12,139 nucleotides of DNA from Actinomycetes bacterium (GTDB taxonomy: Bacteria > Actinomycetota > Actinomycetes > S36-B12 > GCA-2699445): NCBI GenBank assembly GCA_022600255.1, contig JAHZKU010000261.1, positions 1 through 12,139 of the forward strand, in the 5' to 3' direction. How positions within the stretch are numbered: position 1 is the stretch's first letter; each line of letters begins with the position of its first letter. Of the stretch, positions 1 to 6,529 are shown one piece after another. A model generated the notes under the pieces. That model had not been told where the DNA came from, ran no database searches, and was given only the letters and a program-made list of their open reading frames with translations. A program made the translations under genes and the position numbers.

Positions 1-1386
1 GTGCTGCTGATCGGTGCAGGGAACAACGGTGGCGATACCTTGTTCGCCGGGGCCGCGTTGGCGCAGCGGGGGGCGTGGGTCCTGGCGATACCGTTAGCAG
101 CGGAGATTCATCCAGAAGGCGCGGCGGCTCTGCTCGCCCAGGGTGGCCGATTGGCGCAGGTGCCGTATTCGGACGAGCAGATCGCCGAGGCGGTCGGTAG
201 TTTGCGGCGGGCTGATCTGGTCTTGGACGGCATTGTGGGAATCGGTGGGCAAGGACCGCTGCGTGAACCCGCAGCCACGCTTGTTCGTGCCATTGAGGCC
301 GCCGACACAATCAGGGTGGCCGTGGACATCCCAAGCGGTGTCGACCCCGCCACCGGTCAAGTCCCCGATTCAGACAGCGTGTTCGCGGCCGACTTGACCG
401 TGACCTTCGGGGCACTCAAATCCGGCCTTGTGCTGCCGCCGGGCCGCGATTTTGCTGGCCGCATTGTGGTGGTTCCTATCGGACTGCAACCGCAGCTCGC
501 TGCGTTGCCTGACATTAAACTGCTACAAGCCAATGACGTGGCACCGTTTGTCCCAGCACCGGCAGAATCCTCCTATAAGTACAGCCATGGAGTTGTCGGC
601 GTTGTCGCGGGGAGTTCAGCCTACCCGGGAGCTGCCCAGATGGTCACGGGGGCAGCACGGCACACCGGGGTCGGGATGGTTCGGATCGCCGACCGCGATG
701 ACGGTGTCGCGCAAGCGGTGGTGAACCGTTTCCCTGACGTTGTAGCGACGGACGGAAATCAGTTGGCCAACGATCCCAGGGCAACCGCTTGGGTGATCGG
801 CCCGGGTGCCGACACGGGGCACCAGACGGCAACCGATCTTGCGGCACTGCTCAGCACTGAATTGCCTGTGGTGGTTGATGCCGATGCCATCACGGTTGTC
901 GCCAACGATCCGGAGCTGCGCGAACAGATCAAGGGACGCTCCGCGACGACAGTCCTCACCCCGCATGTCGGCGAGTTTCGCAGACTAGGTTTTGAGCTGA
1001 CGGAGGATCGCTTGGGGTCCGCCAGTGCAGCGGCGGACCAGATGGGTGCCATCGTGGTGCTGAAGGGTCCTGGCACGGTGATCGCTGGACCCAGCGGAAA
1101 GACCTACGTGGACCCGATCGGGCCGGCAGCGCTGGCAACGGCCGGCACCGGCGATGCCTTGGCTGGCATCGTTGGCGGCATCCTAGCCCAAGACCCGCGC
1201 CTCCCCAACGACGACGTCCGAGCGGTCGCGGCGGCGGTATACCTGCACGGCCTTGCGGCGCGAGTGGCCAGCGCCGGTGATCGACCGATCACGTCTTGGG
1301 ACCTGACCTTGTCGGTGCAGGATGCTGTGGCGCAGCTGCGGTCGTTGGCCTCGGTGGATCCGGACGCTGGAATCAGCAGTGACTGA
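1..1386 (+). CDS. nnr: Bifunctional NAD(P)H-hydrate epimerase / ADP-dependent NAD(P)H-hydrate dehydratase, 5'-partial
   Basis: Repairs hydrated nicotinamide cofactors in the cytoplasm: the N-terminal (NnrE) domain interconverts R- and S-NAD(P)HX and the C-terminal (NnrD) domain dehydrates the S form with ADP. Seen: the epimerase GAGNNGGD loop at residues 5-12 of the visible frame, then DIPSGVDP and the FGALKSGL segment. The ribokinase-like NnrD domain starts near K193 (KYSHG), with a GPGAD loop, VDADAI, TPHVGEF and the AGTGDALAG loop containing D385, the expected catalytic Asp. The frame is open to base 1 and the NNGGD loop falls at residue 8 instead of roughly 50-60, so about 45-55 N-terminal residues lie outside the window; the GTG at base 1 is probably an internal Val codon. 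The stop overlaps the proposed alr start by 8 bases, implying co-translation. Identity is secure from both domains. Confidence 0.95.
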   Translation: MLLIGAGNNGGDTLFAGAALAQRGAWVLAIPLAAEIHPEGAAALLAQGGRLAQVPYSDEQIAEAVGSLRRADLVLDGIVGIGGQGPLREPAATLVRAIEAADTIRVAVDIPSGVDPATGQVPDSDSVFAADLTVTFGALKSGLVLPPGRDFAGRIVVVPIGLQPQLAALPDIKLLQANDVAPFVPAPAESSYKYSHGVVGVVAGSSAYPGAAQMVTGAARHTGVGMVRIADRDDGVAQAVVNRFPDVVATDGNQLANDPRATAWVIGPGADTGHQTATDLAALLSTELPVVVDADAITVVANDPELREQIKGRSATTVLTPHVGEFRRLGFELTEDRLGSASAAADQMGAIVVLKGPGTVIAGPSGKTYVDPIGPAALATAGTGDALAGIVGGILAQDPRLPNDDVRAVAAAVYLHGLAARVASAGDRPITSWDLTLSVQDAVAQLRSLASVDPDAGISSD

Positions 1387-2533
1387 GCAGTATCGTGCGG
1401 TGGCCCACGTGGATCTGGCGGCCATTGCCCATAACATTGCCACCTTGCGCAAGGCCTGCGATGACCGGGCGTTTATGGCCGTCGTCAAGGCCAACGGCTA
1501 CGGCCACGGCATGCTGCCCGTGGCGCGCACCGCACGAGAGGCTGGCGCGGACTATCTGGGGGTGGCCTATCCCGTAGAGGCGTTGACGCTTCGCGCAGAC
1601 GGCGATCGCGGGCCGTTGCTGACCTGGCTCTACACCCCACAAGACGACCTAGTTCCGGTAATCGAGCAGTCTGTCGAACTAGGTGTCTCAAGTCTGGCCG
1701 ACCTAACGCAGGTCGCGGCGGCGGCTGAGGTTGCTGGCAATGTCCCGGGTATCCACCTCAAGATCGATACCGGGTTGGGACGCAACGGCGCGATGCCGAC
1801 GCAATGGCCTGGGCTCTTGCAACGAGCGGCCGAGGCCCAGCGAGCGGGTCGGGTCAAGATCAAGGGTATTTGGAGTCATCTTGCGAGCGCCGACGAACTG
1901 CAATCCCCAGTCACCGAACTACAGCTCACGCAGTTTGATATGGCCTTGGCCATGGCGGAAGACTTGGGGATTCGTCCTGACGTCCGACATATTGCCAACA
2001 CGGCGGGAGCACTGGCATGGCCTAAGAGTCACTACGATCTGGTGCGGTGCGGCATCGGCATCTACGGACTCTCGCCTGGTCCTGAACTGGGGACCTCAGC
2101 GGCGCTGGGACTGGTACCGGCGATGACCCTGTCAGCCGACATCGCACTCGTCAAGTCAGTGCCCGCGGGGCAGGGCGTCTCGTACGGCCATCGGTATCAC
2201 ACCGAGTCGGACACCACGTTGGCGTTGGTGCCGATCGGATATGGCGACGGTGTGCCGCGCAGCGGTTCAAACCGGATCCCGGTGCAGTTGAACGGGCGCC
2301 GCTACGTCGTCGCTGGCACGATCGCGATGGATCAGTTGGTGCTAGACGTTGGCGATGCTCACGTCACCGCCGGCGACACCGTGACGTTGTTCGGTGGGGG
2401 AGACCTGGTGCCGTCGGCCCAGGATTGGGCGAACGCTAGCGACACCATCAACTACGAGATCGTGACCCGGATCACCGATCGCGTCCCGCGCGTCTACTCG
2501 GCCAGCGAGTCTGGCCCGCGAACGGAACGCTGA
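1379..2533 (+). CDS. alr: Alanine racemase (PLP-dependent)
   Basis: Interconverts L- and D-alanine, supplying D-Ala for peptidoglycan. The PLP-binding lysine is K37 in the AVVKANGYGHG motif. The second catalytic base is Y269 in VSYGHRY, followed 19 residues later by the IGYGDG tyrosine, the same spacing as Tyr265/Tyr284 of Geobacillus Alr. GTIAMDQ near the C-terminus is the family substrate-contact loop. I chose GTG 1379 (MTEQYRAVAHVDL) over an upstream in-frame ATG at 1322. It gives 384 residues, normal for the family, and puts the conserved HVDL segment about ten residues from the start, whereas the ATG would add 19 residues from inside nnr. The start overlaps the nnr stop by 8 bases. No strong Shine-Dalgarno is visible, which fits translation by coupling to nnr. 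The next gene starts 1 base after the stop. Confidence 0.95.
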   Translation: MTEQYRAVAHVDLAAIAHNIATLRKACDDRAFMAVVKANGYGHGMLPVARTAREAGADYLGVAYPVEALTLRADGDRGPLLTWLYTPQDDLVPVIEQSVELGVSSLADLTQVAAAAEVAGNVPGIHLKIDTGLGRNGAMPTQWPGLLQRAAEAQRAGRVKIKGIWSHLASADELQSPVTELQLTQFDMALAMAEDLGIRPDVRHIANTAGALAWPKSHYDLVRCGIGIYGLSPGPELGTSAALGLVPAMTLSADIALVKSVPAGQGVSYGHRYHTESDTTLALVPIGYGDGVPRSGSNRIPVQLNGRRYVVAGTIAMDQLVLDVGDAHVTAGDTVTLFGGGDLVPSAQDWANASDTINYEIVTRITDRVPRVYSASESGPRTER

Positions 2534-2534
2534 G

Positions 2535-3599
2535 ATGCTGCGCACACTTTCGCGCCGGTTGCCGCCTCCGCCCGGGCCTGGCTTCTTGCTGGCGGCCCTT
2601 GCATCCGGAACTGCGGTCGGCACCGCACTCGAGCGCGCGCTGGTACGGCGACGTTTGCCGCAAGCCGGTGCTGTCGCATTCGGTGACTACCGCGACACGG
2701 CATTGCTGATTCCTGTCGGTCACAACGCCACGATCTACGCAGAGGTCACACCGAGTTCCTTACCCGATGATGATCTCACCGTGGTCTTCTGCCATGGGTA
2801 TGGCCTCAATCAGGATTCTTGGCACTATCAGCGTCGTGATCTGGCCGGGCGGGCGCGCCTCGTGTTCTACGACCAGCGCTCGCACGCCCGCAGTAGCCGG
2901 GGCCCAGACGGCAGCCACAGCATCGATCAACTCGGTACCGATCTGCAGCAAGTGATCATGACCGCCGCCCCCTCAGGCTCGTTGATCTTGGTGGGCCATT
3001 CCATGGGCGGCATGACCATCATGGCCCTAGCCGAGCAGTATCCGGATCTCTTCGTCGAACGGGTCCGTGGCGTCGCGTTGTTGGCCACCAGCTCGGGCGA
3101 ACTGTCCGATGTCCCCCTAGGTTTGCCTGGTCCCGCCGCCCGGTTGGTACACCGATCGGCGCCAGACCTGGCGGGGTTGCTAACCGCCCGGCGGGCGCTG
3201 GTCGAGGTGGCCCGGGCGCGGCAGAATGACCTGTCCGTGCTGTTGACAGGCCTGTATAGCTTCGGGAGCGCCGTGCCTGCGGTGGAGTCTAGTTTCGTAG
3301 CGGATATGTTGGCGGCTGTCCCCATCGAGGTGCTGGCTGATTACCTGCCCACGTTCTTGGAGCACGATAAGGCCGCCGCCCTAGCCGGGTTTTCTCAGAT
3401 CACGACCACGGTGATGGTGGGGGAGTGCGACCTGCTTACGCCCACCACGCATGGTCGACGATTAGCCGAGCAGGTCGGCGGTGAACTCACGATCGTGCCG
3501 AATACCGGCCACATGATTATCACCGAGCGGGCGGAGCTAGTCACCAGCGAACTCGCGGCCCTCATCGATTCGGTGCGGGAGGCCGATGATGGTGCCTGA
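2535..3599 (+). CDS. Alpha/beta-fold hydrolase, substrate unknown
   Basis: A 354-residue alpha/beta hydrolase. The visible triad is S156 in the nucleophile elbow GHSMGG, D299 in GECDLLTP and H326 in NTGHM; the oxyanion-hole HG is at H87-G88 (FCHGYG). Residues 150-200 and 290-330 match the usual core strands, with a helical cap region between about 195 and 285. A short apolar stretch at residues 16-31, after an Arg- and Pro-rich start, could be a weak membrane anchor but is too short and too polar to call a signal peptide. ATG 2535 follows the alr stop by one base. The last 14 bases overlap tsaE. Hydrolases at this spot between alr and tsaE occur in other actinobacteria as far as I recall, but I know of no assigned substrate. 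Esterase, lipase, peroxidase or epoxide-hydrolase-like chemistry are all possible. The fold is secure, the function is not. Confidence 0.85.
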   Translation: MLRTLSRRLPPPPGPGFLLAALASGTAVGTALERALVRRRLPQAGAVAFGDYRDTALLIPVGHNATIYAEVTPSSLPDDDLTVVFCHGYGLNQDSWHYQRRDLAGRARLVFYDQRSHARSSRGPDGSHSIDQLGTDLQQVIMTAAPSGSLILVGHSMGGMTIMALAEQYPDLFVERVRGVALLATSSGELSDVPLGLPGPAARLVHRSAPDLAGLLTARRALVEVARARQNDLSVLLTGLYSFGSAVPAVESSFVADMLAAVPIEVLADYLPTFLEHDKAAALAGFSQITTTVMVGECDLLTPTTHGRRLAEQVGGELTIVPNTGHMIITERAELVTSELAALIDSVREADDGA

Positions 3600-4134
3600 T
3601 GCGCCCGCGGCCTCCGCCTACCCCGACCCTTTCCCACCGATCGATGTCCCAACCGCGGCTGCGATGGAACGGTTAGGTGAAGTCCTTGGGGATATGTTGG
3701 GCCCCGACGAGTTTGTCAGCCTGGCAGGACCGTTAGGGGCGGGGAAGACGACCCTTGTCCGTGGTCTGGCGATTGGGCTAGGGGTAGTCGACCGAGTTTC
3801 CAGCCCGACCTTTGTGATTGCCAGGCGCCAGTGTGGCGCTCGGGTCGACTTGTTGCATTGCGATCTCTACCGAGTCACGGACATCGATGAGGTGATCGAC
3901 CTGGATCTGGATAGCAGTGGTGCGGTCACGGTCGTGGAATGGGGTGCGGACGCCATCGCGGCGCTGACCGACGACTACCTGGCAGTTACGATAGAGCGTT
4001 CTCTGGGATCAGGTCTGGCTGGGCGGTCATTCGCGGCGGCTGGTTTTGGCAACGACTGGCCCGCCTCCCGGTTGACGCAGTTGCGCAACCGTTTGGTCGA
4101 CGCGCTAGATGAGCACGAGGAGGACCAAAGATGA
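3586..4134 (+). CDS. tsaE: tRNA t6A biosynthesis ATPase TsaE
   Basis: The P-loop ATPase subunit of the bacterial t6A37 complex, which acts with TsaB and TsaD to drive threonylcarbamoyl transfer to A37 of ANN-decoding tRNAs. Seen: Walker A GPLGAGKT at residues 48-55 (K54), the SSPTF segment at 72-76, HCDLYR at 91-96 and VVEWG at 116-120, all hallmarks of this family. It is 182 residues, longer than E. coli TsaE (about 153), with an extra N-terminal stretch and a C-terminal tail. The start is ambiguous among ATG 3586, ATG 3589 and GTG 3592. A GGGAGG Shine-Dalgarno at 3577-3582 lies 3, 6 and 9 bases upstream of these, so 3589 or 3592 may be the real start. The gene begins inside the hydrolase frame and ends with an ATGA overlap with tsaB, consistent with one polycistronic message. 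Confidence 0.94.
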   Translation: MMVPDAPAASAYPDPFPPIDVPTAAAMERLGEVLGDMLGPDEFVSLAGPLGAGKTTLVRGLAIGLGVVDRVSSPTFVIARRQCGARVDLLHCDLYRVTDIDEVIDLDLDSSGAVTVVEWGADAIAALTDDYLAVTIERSLGSGLAGRSFAAAGFGNDWPASRLTQLRNRLVDALDEHEEDQR

Positions 4135-4778
4135 TCTTGGCCATCGACACGGCGACCTCGACTGTGACCGTGGCCCTAGCCAGCAGCGATGGAGCGTTAA
4201 TCGCGGGAGGCTGCGGCACAACACCGCGGTCACACGCTGAAGAACTGGGCCCGCTGCTGGCCGAGGTTTTTGCGGTCCCGGGTCAGGTTTCCCAGGTGGT
4301 TGGCGGGGTCGGCCCGGGCTCCTTTGCGGGGCTGCGCGTCGGTTTGGCAGCCGCGGCCAGTATCGGTTGGGCGTTGGGGATTCCCGCTACCGGCCTGTGC
4401 ACGTTAGATGTGTTGGCGCTGCAGGCGGCCACGGAGTTTTCCGGGTATGTAGTCGCAGATGCCCGCCGTGGCGAACTGTTTTACGGTGACTACCGCGAGG
4501 GGGTTCGGGTCGATGCGCTGGGGGTGCTGGATAGGCGGGTCTTAGCCCGGGTTGTGGCGGGGTCCCCAGTCACTGGGGACGATCACCTGCTGCAGGACTT
4601 CGACAAGCGCGCCAAAGGCTCCGTCCTGCTCACCCCGACGGCTCTTGGCCAAGCGGCCGCCAAGGCGGTCGCAGCCGGGTCAGGGCAGTCACTACGCCCG
4701 ATGTACTTACGGGCTCCGGATATCGCTGGCAAACCGGGTAAGACCTTGCCAACATCGGGTTCGGTGGCCGATGCCTAG
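4131..4778 (+). CDS. tsaB: tRNA t6A biosynthesis protein TsaB
   Basis: A non-catalytic ASKHA-fold paralogue of TsaD that forms the TsaB-TsaD core of the t6A37 machinery and recruits TsaE. Seen: the N-terminal phosphate-1-like strand ILAIDTATS (residues 2-10), the SHAEEL segment around 34-39, the diagnostic GPGSFAGLRVG loop at 61-71 (usually GPGSFTGLR, so a Thr-to-Ala change here) and the DARRGELFYGDY strand at 110-121. The length of 215 residues is normal for TsaB. It lacks the metal-binding His pair that TsaD has, as expected. The start codon overlaps the tsaE stop (ATGA) and the stop overlaps the rimI start by 8 bases, so its translation is probably coupled on both sides. Confidence 0.93.
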   Translation: MILAIDTATSTVTVALASSDGALIAGGCGTTPRSHAEELGPLLAEVFAVPGQVSQVVGGVGPGSFAGLRVGLAAAASIGWALGIPATGLCTLDVLALQAATEFSGYVVADARRGELFYGDYREGVRVDALGVLDRRVLARVVAGSPVTGDDHLLQDFDKRAKGSVLLTPTALGQAAAKAVAAGSGQSLRPMYLRAPDIAGKPGKTLPTSGSVADA

Positions 4779-5256
4779 CCCCCATTGGGCCGTTGCGGAC
4801 AGCACCGATGCCGACATCGCCGCGATGGTCACGATCGAGCAGGATCGTTACGGCCCGGACGCTTGGTCCGAACTGCAGATTCGAGAGGAGTTGGGCCGCG
4901 TTCCGGATTCGCGCTGGTACGGCGCGGTTCATGAAGGCGAGCAACTCGTCGGTTACGTGGGGTTGTACCTAGCACCGCCGGATTCGGACATCCAGACAGT
5001 CACGGTTCGTGCTAACGACGCCGGACGTGGCGCTGGGTCCGCGCTCTTGGCGGCCGCCTTGGCACGCGCCCGAGCGGTGGGTTGTCGGCGCGTGTTTTTG
5101 GAGGTCAATGCCAATAACACTGCAGCGCTGGCGTTGTACACGCGGTTCGGTTTCGTGAGACTCGGCGTGCGGCGACGTTACTACAAGGACGGAAGTGATG
5201 CTGTGAACATGCGGTTGAAGTTGGACTCCGACGCGCCGGCTCTGGGCGCACCGTGA
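4771..5256 (+). CDS. rimI: Ribosomal protein S18 alanine N-acetyltransferase (RimI-type GNAT)
   Basis: A 161-residue GNAT-fold acetyltransferase. In enterobacteria RimI acetylates the N-terminal Ala of ribosomal protein S18; actinobacterial RimI enzymes may be broader in specificity. Seen: the acetyl-CoA pyrophosphate loop RANDAGRGAG at residues 80-89, LEVNANNTAA with E111, and ALYTRFGF with Y123. E111 and Y123 are 12 residues apart, the spacing of catalytic Glu103 and Tyr115 in Salmonella RimI. The C-terminal RRRYYKDGSDAVNM is also typical. The open frame extends upstream to 4552, but that part is antiframe to tsaB; ATG 4771 gives a family-length protein. It overlaps the tsaB stop by 8 bases, with a modest GGTGG at 4763-4767. 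Placement between tsaB and tsaD is the common actinobacterial order. Confidence 0.9.
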   Translation: MPSPHWAVADSTDADIAAMVTIEQDRYGPDAWSELQIREELGRVPDSRWYGAVHEGEQLVGYVGLYLAPPDSDIQTVTVRANDAGRGAGSALLAAALARARAVGCRRVFLEVNANNTAALALYTRFGFVRLGVRRRYYKDGSDAVNMRLKLDSDAPALGAP

Positions 5257-6299
5257 CCCCGGGTCCCCTGATTCTCGGGATAGAGACATCGTGTGATGAG
5301 ACCGGGATTGGGCTCGTCGCAGGCGACCGCCTGCTAGCCGACGCACTCGCTAGCAGTTCAGCCGAACACGCGCGATTCGGTGGCATCGTGCCTGAAGTCG
5401 CAGCGCGGGCTCATCTGGATGCCCTGGTACCCACACTGCAGCAGGCCTGTTCGCAGGCCGGGCTGGTGCCGGGAGATATCGACGGCATTGCGGTAACCAG
5501 TGGCCCGGGGTTGGCTGGATCGCTCCTAGTGGGAGTGGGATCGGCCAAGGCCCTCGGAGCCGCGCTAGGCAAGCCTGTCTACGGAGTGAACCATCTTGCC
5601 GCGCACGTCGCGGTTGATCGCCTAGAACACGGCGATCTACCCGAACCAATGGTGGCCCTGCTCGTGAGTGGGGGTCACTCCTCGCTGCTGCTCGTGCGGG
5701 ATTTGTCCTGCGACATTGAACTGTTGGGCGCCACGATTGATGACGCCGCGGGCGAAGCGTTCGACAAGGTGGGCCGATTGCTGGGGATGCCGTTTCCCGG
5801 TGGCCCGCACATTGATGCGGTTGGCTCCCCAGCCAGTCCCGGCAGCATCACTTTTCCCCGCGGCTTAACGGCCCCAAAGGACCAAGACAAGCATCAGTTT
5901 GATTTTTCCTTCAGTGGTCTCAAGACTGCTGTCGCGCGTTGGGTAGAACAGCGGCAGCTGGATGGCGAAACGATGCCAATCGCCGATGTCGCTGCCTCAT
6001 TTCAAGAAGCTGTCGTGGATGTCCTGCTCGGAAAAGCGATCGCGGCCTGCCAGCAACACGGGGTCCGGCACCTGCTCATCGGCGGGGGTGTAGCAGCCAA
6101 CAGTCGGCTGCGCTCCCAGGCTGCCCAACGTTGCGCAGCCGCTGGCATTCACCTGCGTGTGCCTCGGCCGGGCTTATGTACCGACAACGGTGCCATGGTG
6201 GCTGCGCTGGGAGCGTTGGTGGTGGAACGTGGTGCTCGTCCTAGTCCGCTGCACTTCCCAGCCTTGTCATCGCTACCGGTGACCCACGTGCTGGAGTGA
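5253..6299 (+). CDS. tsaD: tRNA N6-adenosine threonylcarbamoyltransferase TsaD
   Basis: The catalytic subunit that transfers the threonylcarbamoyl group from TC-AMP (made by TsaC/Sua5, not in this window) to A37 of tRNA. Seen in order: LGIETSCDET at residues 8-17; SSSAEHARFGGIVPEVAAR; the metal-binding His pair in NHLAAH (H114 and H118); SGGHSSLL; DDAAGEAFDKVGRLLG; FSFSGLKTAV; and the C-terminal TDNGAM with the metal-binding Asp D311. The length of 348 residues is typical. The start is GTG 5253, overlapping the rimI stop as GTGA; ETSCDET sits at the expected distance from this start. It is the last gene of the plus-strand run. A 230-base convergent gap with an inverted repeat follows, so the transcript probably ends there. 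Confidence 0.96.
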   Translation: MTPGPLILGIETSCDETGIGLVAGDRLLADALASSSAEHARFGGIVPEVAARAHLDALVPTLQQACSQAGLVPGDIDGIAVTSGPGLAGSLLVGVGSAKALGAALGKPVYGVNHLAAHVAVDRLEHGDLPEPMVALLVSGGHSSLLLVRDLSCDIELLGATIDDAAGEAFDKVGRLLGMPFPGGPHIDAVGSPASPGSITFPRGLTAPKDQDKHQFDFSFSGLKTAVARWVEQRQLDGETMPIADVAASFQEAVVDVLLGKAIAACQQHGVRHLLIGGGVAANSRLRSQAAQRCAAAGIHLRVPRPGLCTDNGAMVAALGALVVERGARPSPLHFPALSSLPVTHVLE

Positions 6300-6451
6300 T
6301 TTGGCGGCACCGCTAGTCCAGCAGGCGTTCGCCCTTGGGCCCGCAAGACCTGTCGCCATAGCCGGCACCGTAGCTCTTGCGGTCACGCCGATTGGCCAGT
6401 GCCCCGAAGGTGTGTCGTCGGGCTTGGCGAGCAGTCCTTGGCTGAGTGTGT

Positions 6452-6499
6452 GCACGAAGTGACTAGCGATCGAAGGACCGGTCCCTAGTCACTTCGCAC
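6452..6499. terminator. Long inverted repeat in the convergent gap, candidate bidirectional terminator
   Basis: CGAAGTGACTAG at 6455-6466 pairs perfectly with CTAGTCACTTCG at 6485-6496. Beyond that, further outer bases pair if a 2-base bulge is allowed. The 18-base loop contains a second self-complementary 10-mer, GGACCGGTCC at 6475-6484. There is no clear T-tract on either strand, so this would be an L-shaped, actinobacterial-style terminator and not a classic intrinsic one. It lies between the stops of tsaD (plus) and the secreted lipase (minus), where a shared terminator is expected. Most of the remaining gap (6300-6451 and 6500-6529) shows nothing I can name. Alternative: a dyad binding site for a protein. 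Confidence 0.5.
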
Positions 6500-6529
6500 C
6501 CGGTCGCCAAGTGACGCCCGAGCCGACCG

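Noticed and set aside
4552..4770. N-terminal extension of the rimI frame within tsaB
   Set aside because: Lies out of frame inside tsaB, adds Arg/Pro-rich sequence with no GNAT similarity, and ATG 4771 gives the normal length.
6301..6462. 53-codon plus-strand frame from TTG 6301 to TGA 6460-6462, with GGAG four bases upstream, directly after tsaD
   Set aside because: Rare start codon, tight spacing, no recognisable motif, and its stop lies in the stem of the inverted repeat. Could be chance; conservation would be needed to call it.
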